Shown here: piece after piece, positions 1-10,759 of the stretch
How the letters are laid out: every line of letters begins with the position of its first letter
Position numbering within the stretch: the stretch's first letter is position 1
From: Trichomonas vaginalis G3
Taxonomy: Eukaryota; Parabasalia; Trichomonadida; Trichomonadidae
Reading direction: 5' to 3'
NCBI RefSeq assembly: GCF_026262505.1
Contig: NC_067206.1
Coordinates: 40,003,660 to 40,067,659, forward strand
Length of the DNA stretch: 64,000 bases
Made by a program: the position numbers and the translations under genes
The notes under the pieces: generated by a model
Databases searched by the model: none
What the model was told of the DNA's origin: nothing
Seen by the model: the letters and a program-made list of their open reading frames with translations, nothing else

Positions 1-663
1 CTGCTGGATCTTGTTGTCTGTAACAGTAACAATTCTTAGTTTTGGAAAAGTAATATCTGGTAATTGGTTAATTCCTGTCTTATTTAATGATAAGATCTCG
101 ATTTTGGTGAATTTTTGTATTCTTTCAAAAAATCGCGATTGGACAACGCCTTTAATAATTGCATTTTCAAAATTTAACATATAAATTGTTTCGGGCTTCC
201 TGCAAGTATCGATTTCAACAAATTGCGATATAATCTGATCATCATCTAATGTTTCGGGGATAGAATCATCTGGATTTGTTAGAAATGATATTGGTATTTG
301 CATTTTTCCATTTTCTTGAAAATAGGCTCTTTGCCTTTCGAAGTTTTCTGGATTTTCAATTTCTGGTGTGGTACCTTGTATGAATTGTGTTTCAACAATG
401 GTATTTTGAACATCATTATCAACGTCTGGTAGAGGTAGTTCTGAAGCATCTAAGAGAAGCGTATGCTGCATTGGAAACATATTTTCAAATGAAAATGGAT
501 ATTCGTCAGAAAAGTGTAATTGTGCTGTTGAAGTACTTAATTGTACAAATTTTGAATTATCTGGAAATTCAAATTTTTGTTCTTCGATGAAATCATATTT
601 ATCTCGATTGACTACTAGTAAGTTACCTGTAGTTTCGCCAACTACAGATGTTAAAGAAGTCAT
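1..663 (-). CDS. Leucine-rich repeat protein, N-terminal part (runs off left edge)
   Basis: The frame reads leftwards from an ATG at 663 and stays open to the window edge, so only the first 221 codons are seen. The first 175 or so residues are acidic and polar with no domain I recognise. The last 35 have leucine-rich-repeat spacing (IEILSLNKTGINQLP, then LRIVTVTDNKIQ), which suggests a repeat array continues outside the window. I see no signal peptide or membrane segment. A TCATTA motif, whose A lies 11 bases before the ATG, matches the Trichomonas initiator consensus and supports this start. Leucine-rich repeats usually bind proteins; the partner is unknown. Confidence 0.7.
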   Translation of the reverse strand, partial: MTSLTSVVGETTGNLLVVNRDKYDFIEEQKFEFPDNSKFVQLSTSTAQLHFSDEYPFSFENMFPMQHTLLLDASELPLPDVDNDVQNTIVETQFIQGTTPEIENPENFERQRAYFQENGKMQIPISFLTNPDDSIPETLDDDQIISQFVEIDTCRKPETIYMLNFENAIIKGVVQSRFFERIQKFTKIEILSLNKTGINQLPDITFPKLRIVTVTDNKIQQ

Positions 664-1256
664 CTATAAATAATGATATGAATTTCGGAATATTGTAAAC
701 TAACTTTGTAAACTTTTGAATATTTTCAAATTGTGTTACATGAGATTTTTGACAAAAAAAATTAAAAATATTGGGTTTTATCATAGAAAATATTACGTGA
801 AGGTTATAAAAGTGACGATCAAAAACGAAACAAAAACTAGTAAGATCATTTAGTTTCGTAGAATTTGATCATTTTCACCGCGTCCGATAATCTTAATTGA
901 GAAGGACTAGCGAGAAGAAATTGAAAACTATCAAATTTTTGAGAGCGAACAATAATATCTAATTCCTCGTGTATTTGTATGTTTGTATTTTTTCTGTTAG
1001 TAAAAAAATCTTTTGAGAAGTGATTTACAAAAAAAACTCGGGAAATCTTCTCACTTTGATTTTAGAAAATAATGGTTTGCTAATAATATACTCTTGATCC
1101 TATTTAAAAGATAGTTTTGAACACAAAATTTTTATTTCTTGGATCTCTTGCTAAAGGCCAGGAAACGTTTCTTGCTCAGAAGCATCTATTAAAATTAAAC
1201 GATTGTAAATTGAATGATTGTGTATATTTAAAAAGAAATTTAAGTAATAAACAGTT
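664..1256. other. Host intergenic region
   Basis: AT-rich DNA between the start of the leucine-rich-repeat gene and the end of the kinase gene, which both read leftwards from different starts. A plus-strand open frame at 1117-1434 overlaps the 3' end of the kinase antisense and is not believed. I see no RNA gene or repeat. The part next to 664 holds the upstream gene's promoter. Confidence 0.5.
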
Positions 1257-2198
1257 TTATATAATTTTTGGGATTGCAGCCTTCCGTATAATGGATGGGT
1301 TCAATATGCATGATTGGCGTTCAAATTTAGGTTTTGTTGAGGTAGCCACCGAAGGCCTAATAATTTCAGCACTCATTGTATTTCCATTACCGACTAATTT
1401 CCTTAGTTTTCTGGCATTTAACGAGCTAAAATAAGGGTGAGCCAACAATTCATCAACAGTTGGCCTCTTTTCAGGTAAAACATCTAAGCATCTGCTAATT
1501 ATTTGTCTTAATTCTAAATTCCTAACCTTGAATGAGGAGTAAACGCCAGCTTCAATAACGTTGTTCAGTATTTCAGGGTTAGAGGAATAAAATGGATATC
1601 TTCTTGTAGCAATATAAAAGAAAGTGACTCCTATGGTCCATATATCAGCTTTGAGAGGATTATAGTGTCTCTTTTTAAGTAATTCTGGAGCCATGAAGTA
1701 TAATGTCCCTTTATACATGTCATTTGTTAAAGACCCATCATATACTCTGCTTAATCCAAAGTCACATACTTTAAGTCTTCCATATGAATCAATAAGAAAG
1801 TTGGATGGTTTAATATCACTATGCGCAATATTTCGATCATGGCATGCTTTAATAGCAATTAAAACTTCATAACAATATTTTTTAATTTGTTGTGAATCAA
1901 GATTTGGATTCCCTTTCAAAAAATTTGAAAGATCATTCGGACAATATTCCATTAGCATATATATTTTATTATCAAATTGATATGTTTTGTAGAGATTTAT
2001 AGTATTCGGGTGATCAATAGATGCCATTATCTCATATTCTTCTTGATTATATCTCTCTTTTGGAATCTTTTTCATTGCGAAGTTTGAATGATATTGTTCA
2101 CTGTACATAAGATAAATTACACCAAATCCACCTTCTGCAATAATATTTTTGAACTCTAATCCCTGATTTGAAAAGAAAACTTTCTCTTTCTCATCCAT
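1257..2198 (-). CDS. Serine/threonine protein kinase, CAMK-like
   Basis: A 313-residue protein with a complete small kinase domain: glycine loop GGFGVIYL (about residues 23-30), beta-3 lysine in FAMKK, catalytic loop HSDIKPSN (HSD in place of the common HRD), DFG in CDFGLSR, APE in MAPELLKK, and the helix F aspartate in ADIWTIG. About 50 basic residues follow with no domain. It should transfer phosphate from ATP to serine or threonine in the cytosol; the substrate is unknown. Parabasalids carry very large families of such kinases. The gene at 33900-34850 is a paralogue that has lost key residues. The start is the first ATG of the frame, and the stop lies antisense to nothing of note. Confidence 0.88.
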   Translation of the reverse strand: MDEKEKVFFSNQGLEFKNIIAEGGFGVIYLMYSEQYHSNFAMKKIPKERYNQEEYEIMASIDHPNTINLYKTYQFDNKIYMLMEYCPNDLSNFLKGNPNLDSQQIKKYCYEVLIAIKACHDRNIAHSDIKPSNFLIDSYGRLKVCDFGLSRVYDGSLTNDMYKGTLYFMAPELLKKRHYNPLKADIWTIGVTFFYIATRRYPFYSSNPEILNNVIEAGVYSSFKVRNLELRQIISRCLDVLPEKRPTVDELLAHPYFSSLNARKLRKLVGNGNTMSAEIIRPSVATSTKPKFERQSCILNPSIIRKAAIPKII

Positions 2199-2933
2199 AA
2201 TTTTATTTGAACGGGAAACTTTTTTTTAAATTCAAATTCATTGAATTGAGAATTGAATAGAGGAGTTAAGAACAAAATGACATACATTTATTGTTATTAG
2301 AAAAAGAATATGGATAAATCAATAAAGAAAAATTGTGAATGAAAGTATCATGAATATAAATTGTTGTTGATATTGGAAATAATAAAGAAAATATAGCGGA
2401 TGAGGGGAAAAAGTGAAGATTCAAATCGTTGATTTTGTTAATAAATTGAGAAGTATTTGAATTTTTGATAATTGGATGAAAGATCGAAAATGATTTGATA
2501 AAATATGATATATTACCAATAAATAACAAAAGGTATTTTTACATCATGCTCAAATCGAAAATGAAAACACATATTTTGTATTGATACGATAAATAGATAT
2601 ATATGGGATTTTGGCTAATGAAATTGAATAATTGATAGTTGAATTGAAATTCAAGGACGCCAATTGCTTGTTTTCAAATATTCTCTCAATTTATCTAAAC
2701 GTGCATCTTCAAATTTATAATAACATCTAATTAATTTGATGAAATTTACAATTTATTCGATAAAATATTTTTAACATAGGCATTTGAAAATTATAAAGTC
2801 ATATGAAAATTAACATTACGGATGCATAAAGAACCAAGATGAAACAATTGTCATATATTTTTTCACAATATAAAATTTTTATTTTTGAGAATTTTCAATA
2901 ACTTCTTAAATTCAACGGCCAATCTTAATGATA
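2199..2933. other. Host intergenic region up to the Polinton 1 insertion
   Basis: AT-rich DNA upstream of the kinase. A minus-strand open frame (2266-2529) is rich in Phe, Ser, Ile and Asn and looks like chance. The stretch ends in TGATA (2929-2933), which recurs just outside the other end of Polinton 1 and is the likely target duplication. Confidence 0.5.
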
Positions 2934-2956
2934 AAAAAAAAAAAAAAAAAAAAGGG

Positions 2957-3108
2957 AGTGGGGCTTCCAGGGGCTGCGCCCCTTCTAGCCCCCGAAGATG
3001 TTTAGTATAAATGAAGTTTTTATTCGGAAAATTGTTAGTCTTCTTGGTCGAAAACATTATATAATGTTTCACTTTTCACAAATTATATATGTTTTCATGT
3101 TTTGTCAA
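2957..3108 (+). repeat. Left terminal inverted repeat of Polinton 1
   Basis: Starts AGTGGGGCTTCCAGG and matches the reverse complement of 28300-28428. It contains a hairpin (AGGGGC, loop TGC, GCCCCT) nested inside a second pair (GGGGCT with AGCCCC). The inner part (GATGTTTAGTATAAATGAAG, then TTTTCATGTTTTGTCA) is also shared by both ends. The inner edge runs straight into the 25-bp minisatellite. Confidence 0.85.
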
Positions 3109-3775
3109 GACTTCTTCGTAAATGTTTTGTCAAGACTTCTTCGTAAATGTTTTGTCAAGACTTCTTCGTAAATGTTTTGTCAAGACTTCTTCGTAAATGT
3201 TTTGTCAAGACTTCTTCGTAAATGTTTTGTCAAGACTTCTTCGTAAATGTTTTGTCAAGACTTCTTCGTAAATGTTTTGTCAAGACTTCTTCGTAAATGT
3301 TTTGTCAAGACTTCTTCGTAAATGTTTTGTCAAGACTTCTTCGTAAATGTTTTGTCAAGACTTCTTCGTAAATGTTTTGTCAAGACTTCTTCGTAAATGT
3401 TTTGTCAAGACTTCTTCGTAAATGTTTTGTCAAGACTTCTTCGTAAATGTTTTGTCAAGACTTCTTCTTCGTAAATGTTTTGTCAAGACTTCTTCGTAAA
3501 TGTTTTGTCAAGACTTCTTCGTAAATGTTTTGTCAAGACTTCTTCGTAAATGTTTTGTCAAGACTTCTTCGTAAATGTTTTGTCAAGACTTCTTCGTAAA
3601 TGTTTTGTCAAGACTTCTTCGTAAATGTTTTGTCAAGACTTCTTCGTAAATGTTTTGTCAAGACTTCTTCGTAAATGTTTTGTCAAGACTTCTTCGTAAA
3701 TGTTTTGTCAAGACTTCTTCGTAAATGTTTTGTCAAGACTTCTTCGTAAATGTTTTGTCAAGACTTCTTCGTAAA
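3098..3775. repeat. 25-bp minisatellite, 27 copies
   Basis: A perfect or near-perfect tandem array of a 25-base unit starting TGTTTTGTCAAGACTTC and ending TTCGTAAA. The length of 678 bases fits 27 units plus one extra TTC in a single unit. The first unit begins within the inner edge of the terminal repeat (ATGTTTTGTCA), so the array seems to have grown from it. In Polinton 2 this position holds a small gene and a large hairpin. The same unit appears scattered and inverted at 18770-19510. Confidence 0.95.
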
Positions 3776-4140
3776 TGAGTGTAAATGACCCAAAAATATA
3801 TTTTAGGTGAAGAGGTGAGATTTCACCTCTTTTTTCACCTCATTTCTCACCTCTTGAATTTTCATGAAATTTACACCAAAAATATACTACTAGGGTCATT
3901 TACGAAGAAATCTCAACAAAGTCTTTACGATGAAATCTTGACAAAGTCTTTACGAAGAAATCTCAACAAAGTCTTTACGAAGAAATCTCAACAAAACATA
4001 GACAAGAAAGTTCATGAGAAATTAGATGAAGAAGTCTTAACAAAGTCTTTACGAAGAAATTCATGAAAATTCAAGAGGTGAGAAATGAGGTGAGAAAACA
4101 GGTGACATCTCACCTCATATGTCCTTACTGAAAAAGTATG
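3776..4140. repeat. Palindromic AGATCT-type repeat block upstream of the structural gene
   Basis: Contains AGGTGAAGAGGTGAGATTTC followed by repeated half-sites (TTTCACCT, TCTCACCT), then an inverted counterpart near 4074-4118 with GGTGACATCTCACC. Between them run degenerate copies of the 25-bp unit in the opposite sense. The block lies directly before the start of the large structural gene. An open frame across 3785-4066 is made only of repeat sequence and is not a gene. Confidence 0.75.
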
Positions 4141-4180
4141 TGTTCCATCTGTCAAAAGCCGCTTTTTAACTTTACTTAAA

Positions 4181-7100
4181 ATGCCACGTAAGCTACGTAA
4201 GAATATACATAAGAGGAAGAGAGCATTGAAACATCCAATAGTAAAACTGACACCACAACAACAGTTGCAACAACAAATTATGAATGACCCCACTATGTTG
4301 CAACAAATGTCAAGCAACCCTATGCTTTTAAACCGAGTTATTGGTGCACAGAGTGGAGGTTTAAGAGCGGCACTTTTAGCGAAAATGGCAGGCTATGGTG
4401 GAGCTGCAGACGGAACAGCTTATAACCCTCAAAGTCAAATGAATTTGAGTTCACTCAAAAATCAAATAACAGATGTCAAAAAGTCAAACATAGACATACA
4501 GAAACAAATAAGTGAAAACGAAAAGAAACTAGAATATGACAGACACACAAAGAAACTCAATGAGTTAAACGTAGAGAAAAAGAAGAAAGAAGAACAACTG
4601 AAAGAACTAAGTACAGAGGAATATGCAAAAAAAGTGTCAGAAAAGCAGCAGCAGAAGTAGCAAAAATGGAACAAGATGTCATAAATTTGAAAACCATACT
4701 ACTCGATATAAAGTACTGAAAGATGAAGAGATAAAACAAAAAGCCCTGAAGACATATATGGATAGCGATGAGTATAAAAAAGAAGTTGAAGCAACTGTAA
4801 AGGCAGAAAAACTTTTACAGTTGCAAAACCAAACCGTACAGTATGAAAACTTAGCACAAGAAAGTAAAAATAACGACGCAGCCATGCAAAAGGCAATGAA
4901 AAGCGCAGAATATATAAAAGCTAACAATGACTGGTTAGATGCCCAAGCCAACGCTAAAGCAGCCCAACTCATAGGGTCAATAAGGACAAAAATACAAGCG
5001 GATGAAGACAGTTCAAATGAAGCTTTAACAAATGCTGACTTTAAGAACGCCTTCGAAGCTCTTCATAGTAAGGTGAAACAAGTGAACGACTTCTCATCTG
5101 GAAAGAAACTGAAGTCTGAAGGTTTCGACAACGAGTTAAAAGAAGTAGCACAAAATATGACGAAAATAACAGATGCAGCAACGAGACAGGCAGTTCAAAG
5201 TGCCTATGACGCCGTTAGAGCAACTGTTGTGAAAAGTCAAGAAAAAGAGTTACAACAGACCAAAACAGACCTAGTAAATGCTTTCTTAAGAACGAAAAGT
5301 CAGGTAGGACATTACGCTGCAGATGGAACATATGTGCCAGCTGGTGGAATTTATATACCACCAAACCCTCCAAGAGAAGCACCTGCACCAGGACTACCTA
5401 GAACATTTACATCGTCACATGGACACAGACACAGGCATGCACCAAAACCAACACAACAACCAACAGTTCAAAAACCAGCACAGCAACCAACAGTTCAAAA
5501 TCCAGCACAACAACCAACAGTTCAAAATCCAGCACAACAACAACCACAAACAGAGCAAGGACATAAAAGAAGTAGAGAACAAGGAAACCAAGAATTCTTA
5601 AAAATGCTTAAAGAAGAGTGTGGTTTCCCAGATAGTATTGACTTTAGTGACAGATATAAAGAAGCTATTGGAAAGTTCAAGGATGGAAATACTGACCCGA
5701 ACCTATTTAGCTTTATGGCTCAGCACCAAAACGGATATAATCTCAAACCTGGAAAATACAAGCTCGCTAAGGGATATGATTTAATAGCATATCATCCAAA
5801 TGACATGGATGAATTTACTCCGAGATATTTGATGTCAGAGCTAAATGACAATTCAACTTTCGTCATGAAACGCGTAAAAAATAGAGACGGAACGAAAGAA
5901 CAAAAGCTTATGAATGCGGATGACGTAGATAGGGAAATTGTTGAAAACGGTCTCGGAATATATGAAATGCCAGCAGATGAGGTACAAGAAACTCCACAGG
6001 AAGAAGTTCAGATACAACCAGACATGGAAGAAATAGTTCAGCAACAACAGCTAGAAGAGCCTGAAGAAACGAACAAGTCCTTCCTTTGGAAACTAACTTC
6101 ACAGAACTAGATGAAGATTTGGAACAGCCGAAAAATCTTGACCCTCAACAAGAGTATGCGGAGAATATGGAATATTTCCAAGAGTCTAAAAAAAATTCGG
6201 CTGACATAGTAGAAGAATATCGAAAAATGTTTGCCGACATACAAAAGACTCCAACACCAGATGAAAATATTCAGCATAGAATGGAAGTACTGAAAGAAAA
6301 TGTACACAAATACAACAACCCTTTTTACTTACGAGCATTTAACGTTCAATCTTCGGATGAACTCGGTGAAAATAAAAGGTTAAATTTCAAGAAAACATAT
6401 AGAAATGAAACATTGTTTAAAGTTCATTCAGAACCTAACCAAGATGGAAACAAACCTACTTTTGTTTCTGCAGACGATGGAACTACAATGAGATGGGGTC
6501 ATAAAGCTAACCCGGATAGGTGGTTCATAAACTTACAACCACAATTCCAAGAAGTTGTAGACGCAATGGAAGTCAATGGTGAACCAGATATAGCTGGTAT
6601 TTTCAGCGCGGCTTTAATGCCATTGAAAGATATGAAAGATGCAGATATTTTGAACCAGTATGAAATGAACATGGCTGATGGAAATATAACACCTGACGTT
6701 CTAGAACATTTATCTCAAAGAACTACACAGAACCATAGAGATGGTATATTTGGTGAAGAGTTTAGAAAGAAAGTTAGGGAGGGAGAAGGAAGAGAACCTA
6801 TTGTACATGACCTTGCAAACGAAAGTTTACAAAATGTCATAAAAACTTACTTTGCAGACAATGAACTGAGAAGGATGAATATTTAAGAAAACTCAAATGG
6901 ACAGTACCAAATGAAATGTTAGTATTGAAAAACATGTTCCTTGACAAAATAAAACCAACTACAGAAATAAACGACGCAAGACTGAAAGATTGGGTAAAAG
7001 CTTTCCCATTCACAAAAGATATAGTTGGTAACATGGAAAGAAAACCAGAATGGCTACAAAAACATATATTTGGAAACGAGCTTATTCCATATGGACAGGC

Positions 7101-8205
7101 ACTGTTTGAAGCGCTTGAACCGGAAACTCAGGAAAGAGTCATGCAAACAATACGCGAAGACTCAAATACAGACTATGACAAACTCTTTCTAGGATATAGG
7201 TTACCTGAGATGGGCGACCAGAGCCCAAAGGCAAAAAGGACATGGGAAATTTGCAAAATACTAGATGAACATGAGGCAAAGATGCAACAACTTGAAGCAG
7301 AGGGCAAGTTACCAAAGCGACACCAAAGAAGAAGAGTTGTAGAAAGTAGTGAAGAAGTAACTTCATCTAGTGAAAGTAGTGGCAATGAAGGAAAAAGAAG
7401 AGTTAAAAACTCAGTCAGGAAGAAAGTTCATCGTCAATGAGTGTAAATGACCCAAAAATATATTTTAGGTGAAGAGGTGAGATCTCACCTGTTTTTTCAC
7501 CTGTTTTCTCACCTCTCAACAAAACATATACGATGAAGTTTGACAAAACATTGACGAAGAAAGTTCATCGTCAATGAGTGTAAATGACCCAAAAATATAT
7601 TTTAGGTGAAGAGGTGAGATCTCACCTGTTTTCTCACCTCTTTTCTCACCTCATTTCTAACCTCTTTTCTCACCTCATTTCTAACCTCTCAACAAAACAT
7701 ATACGATGAAGTCTTGACAAAACATATACGAAGAAGTCTTAACAAAGTCTTTACGAAGAAATTCATGAAAATTCAACGGGTGAGAAAAGAGGTGAGAAAT
7801 GAGGTGAGATCTCACCTCTTCACCTAAAATATATTTTTGGGTCATTTACACTCATTTACGAAGAAGTCTTAACAAAACATAGACAAGAAAGTTCATGAGA
7901 AATTAGATGAAGAAATCTTAACAAAACATAGACAAGAAAGTTCATGAGAAATTAGATGAAGTCTCAACAAAGTCTTTACGAAGAAGTCTCAACAAAGTCT
8001 TTACGAAGAAATTCATGAAAATTCAACGGGTGAGAAAAGAGGTGAGAAATGAGGTGAGATCTCACCTCTTCACCTAAAATATATTTTTGGGTCATTTACG
8101 ATGAAATCTTAACAAAGTCTTTACGATGAAGGAAAAAGAAGAGTTAAAAACTCAGTCAGGAAGAAAGTAAAGCTTGGTCGGAGTGGGTTCTATTATGACA
8201 AATAA
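4181..8205 (+). pseudogene. Large Gln-rich structural protein gene of Polinton 1, broken
   Basis: The gene upstream of the major capsid gene. It begins MPRKLRKNIHKRK, a strongly basic start, followed by a Gln-rich segment, a Gly/Ala stretch (LLAKMAGYGGAADG), long charged coiled-coil segments, a Pro/Gln tandem repeat (PAQQPTVQNPAQQPTVQ), acidic stretches and a Ser/Glu-rich basic tail. A close copy lies at 38439-41818 in Polinton 2. No known domain was recognised; position and composition suggest a scaffold, core or virion protein. The copy is decayed with about four breaks, and a palindromic repeat block sits within its 3' end (separate entry). Confidence 0.7.
7385..8168. repeat. Palindromic repeat block between 43-bp direct repeats
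   Basis: Positions 7385-7427 and 8126-8168 are the same 43-base piece of gene sequence (starts ATGAAGGAAAAAGAAGAG). Between them lie about 700 bases of palindromic units: three or more of GGTGAGATCTCACC with trains of TCTCACCT or TCTAACCT half-sites, each flanked by AAAAATATATTTTAGGTGAAG and GGTCATTTAC. Polinton 2 has a single copy of the 43-base piece and no block here, so the block is a gain in Polinton 1 or a loss in Polinton 2. Confidence 0.85.
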
Positions 8206-8237
8206 ATCCAACTATTCTATATTTTTACCCATATGAA

Positions 8238-9715
8238 ATGTACGCCGCTCAGAATATAACGCCAACAGTTTTGGATGCCATGAACGGAAATGTTTCCGAA
8301 TGGTATAACGAATGCGACAATGCCATTAGAAGGTCAGAAATAGTTCTGGAACTTACGAATATACAACTGCTTTTCTTATGGAAACGTAGGTGAGTTTGGA
8401 GAAGGTTCTTCAACAACAGTAGATATTGCTTGCGACAGGTTTCATATTATTTCTATTGACAACTCATTCTTATACGTGGAACAAGACATTGAAATAAAAC
8501 CTTCTGCCAAGTTGTCTGACAAGAAAGGTTGCAATGGAATTTTCTATGTCGGATACCAATATGCTCCAGAAGTTTTCATGGGATATAAGAATATATTCTA
8601 ACTCTGATTTAGTTCAAACAGTAACATGGGCAAACTATGAATGGTTCGCTTTGAGAAACTCAGTACAACCACAAGCTAGAGAACAAACAGACCAGTATGC
8701 AACTATTGAGAAAATAAGAAGACTTGACCCTAACGTTCCAGGAGTTTATGTTAACCTTTCTGGACAAACTGCAGCAGCAGTAACCAAAGTAAAATTGAAA
8801 CTTAGAGTTCCTTTGTCATCTTTCCTCATCTTCAGGTTTTTAAGATACTTGCCAAACTGGGCAGGAAAAATTTCTATCGAACTTACTCCAAGCAAAAATA
8901 ACTTAGTCATTGCACCAACACAAGACCCATTCACTCTTACAGACGTAAAGGGAGCAAATCAAACGTCATTCGCCGAATTTTGCAAAGATAAGGTTGACTT
9001 AGACTTTGGTTTCTCAAACTTCAACACTGAAGTAAACTATTATTTCAATGCTGCTGGAACTGCTTGGGACCCAGTTAAGTTCACATGCGAAAAATTTGAA
9101 TGCAAGAGAATAGAAAGCAGACTTGCAGTCTATATGTTGGACCCAGATATTTCAAATGCTTTAGCTGCCAAATATATTGCAGTTCCACTTATGTTCCCTA
9201 TACACCAAATATCTGTCAAAGACTTTGCAGGTGAAGTTGGAAACCAAAGTGCTGACCCAGGTGCAAGAACAGATATTGCTTTAACAACTGCAATGAAAAC
9301 ATGCAGATACTATGTTTGTACTGTTCAGACGAACTATAAATGACTATTCTTGTTTCTACACACCTGGTATTAAATATCATATAAACATAGATGGCAAATA
9401 CTATCCAAGAGAAGAATATTCTACAGTTGAGGATATGAGGTCAATACAAACTTGACATTAGATGCTATGAACTTTAACAACAACTTCACAACAACCATTA
9501 ACCCTGAAATGCAAAGTTCTATTATGCCATATGTGAAAGTATGGACCCATACAGAGCTCAAAAAACTCAATATCAAATGGAGACCGTTCAAACTTTTGGC
9601 TTGGCATTCCATTTGCTGACTCAGAAGACTTTATGGGTGGTATTTCAACTGTTGGTACAGTTCAAATACAATATACTGGTGACAGAGACGGTCCAGATGA
9701 ACTGAGAGCAAAGAA
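8238..9715 (+). pseudogene. Likely major capsid protein gene of Polinton 1, broken
   Basis: Starts MYAAQNITPTVLDAMNG. The body is rich in beta-strand-like segments (YVNLSGQTAAAVTKVKLKLR, FRLVFLRYLPNWAGKISIE-type stretches, SNALAAKYIAVPLMFP) and the full region would give roughly 490 residues, the size range of double-jelly-roll capsid proteins. Its place just after the large structural gene and its close copy in Polinton 2 (41851-42840) support a virion role. The assignment rests on size, composition and context, not a motif. The copy is decayed with about five breaks. Confidence 0.55.
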
Positions 9716-9719
9716 GTTT

Positions 9720-10158
9720 ACAAAAACCAATAGCACTTTTCACGGAAGATGCTCTTTTGAAGATTCGTTCGATGAAACCTGCTGGGGCTCCTCAGATTGG
9801 CAATAACGACAGCTTCCATCGAGCAGATTTTGGCCAGCAGGTCAGTAAGTTGTTCTTGAAACTGACTTCTCTCCGTCAAATATTGACAGTACGCAGTTTT
9901 GACATAATATTGTATTATAAACTTTCCTTTAGTAATATCTGTAAGTTTTGAAGTTATATTTTTGTCTGCTTCAAGAACTTTCACCATCTCGGTTATACCT
10001 TTCTTTGCTTATGAAAATAATATAGGTTCAGCAAAGACTGCTATTCTATAACATTTACCATTGTTTGTATAAAGAACTATTCTGTCAATGTATTTGTATT
10101 GTTTGTGTGTGTAAACTTTGTTCTGCTTCAATTCGAAGAGATACTCGAATACGTCCAT
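9720..10158 (-). pseudogene. Small unknown Polinton gene, broken
   Basis: A leftward region opening with MDVFEYLFELKQNKVYTHKQ and continuing with segments such as KGKFIIQYYVKTAYCQYL and FQEQLTDLLAKICSM. I recognise no family. It is convergent with the end of the capsid region and divergent from the next small gene. About two breaks. Confidence 0.45.
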
Positions 10159-10176
10159 CTTTTTATTCTAAGTAAA

Positions 10177-10663
10177 ATGTCATTCCGAAAAATAGAAGCG
10201 TAAGTGTTTCAAAAAGGTTTAATGGCGGTGGCAGATGTGAAGTTAAATTCACCAAACTCAAACAAACAGTCAAAGTGTTGTTGTCAATGTCAAAGAAAGA
10301 GATGTTGAAGTGGGGAAACCATACGAAGACGAAGATGGTATAACAATAGTTCCTGTAAAAGAACCAACATACACCTGAAGTTAGCAGAGACTTAAGTTCT
10401 GTTGCAGATATTCGAATGACTACAAGCAACTTAAAGACAAACTTAAAACTCAGGAGAAGATTTGTCAAGCTTTGGGTATAATGTTAAACTTGGTTGAGCA
10501 CAACCCTGTAAAAGTGAACTCATATGTCATCGCACCTCATGAAATTTTGAAAGAACTATTGAAACTTTTGACAGAGGCAGACGATATAAACATCAAAGAA
10601 ATAGAACCGACGTTAGTTGCTGTGGTGTTTCATATAATGTCATTGACAAGATATACGTTATGA
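10177..10663 (+). pseudogene. Small unknown Polinton gene, broken
   Basis: A rightward region opening MSFRKIEA. Its later part reads MLNLVEHNPVKVNSYVIAPH and is followed by leucine- and acid-rich sequence. No domain was recognised. It overlaps the next small gene by ATGA, the usual sign of tightly packed genes. About two or three breaks. Confidence 0.4.
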
Positions 10664-10755
10664 AAGGAGGTGAAACGTTGAACTTAAAGTATAGTTTCCC
10701 AGACGTCATAAAAATATTTGACGACCACAACATTTCATTAAAATTTATTTGCTAA
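10660..10755 (+). CDS. Very small unknown gene (31 aa)
   Basis: MKGGETLNLKYSFPDVIKIF and a short tail, ending four bases before the start of the next gene. The ATG overlaps the TGA of the preceding frame. The spacing on both sides suggests a real small gene in a run of rightward genes, but nothing in the protein identifies it, and a chance frame is possible. Confidence 0.35.
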   Translation: MKGGETLNLKYSFPDVIKIFDDHNISLKFIC

Positions 10756-10759
10756 GTAA

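Noticed and set aside
1117-1434. Rightward 105-residue gene
   Set aside because: It overlaps the conserved end of the kinase antisense and shows no domain.
2266-2529. Leftward 87-residue gene
   Set aside because: Composition is that of translated AT-rich DNA and there is no promoter motif or family resemblance.
3098-3775. CRISPR array
   Set aside because: The 25-bp units are directly adjacent with no spacers, there are no cas genes, and the setting is eukaryotic.
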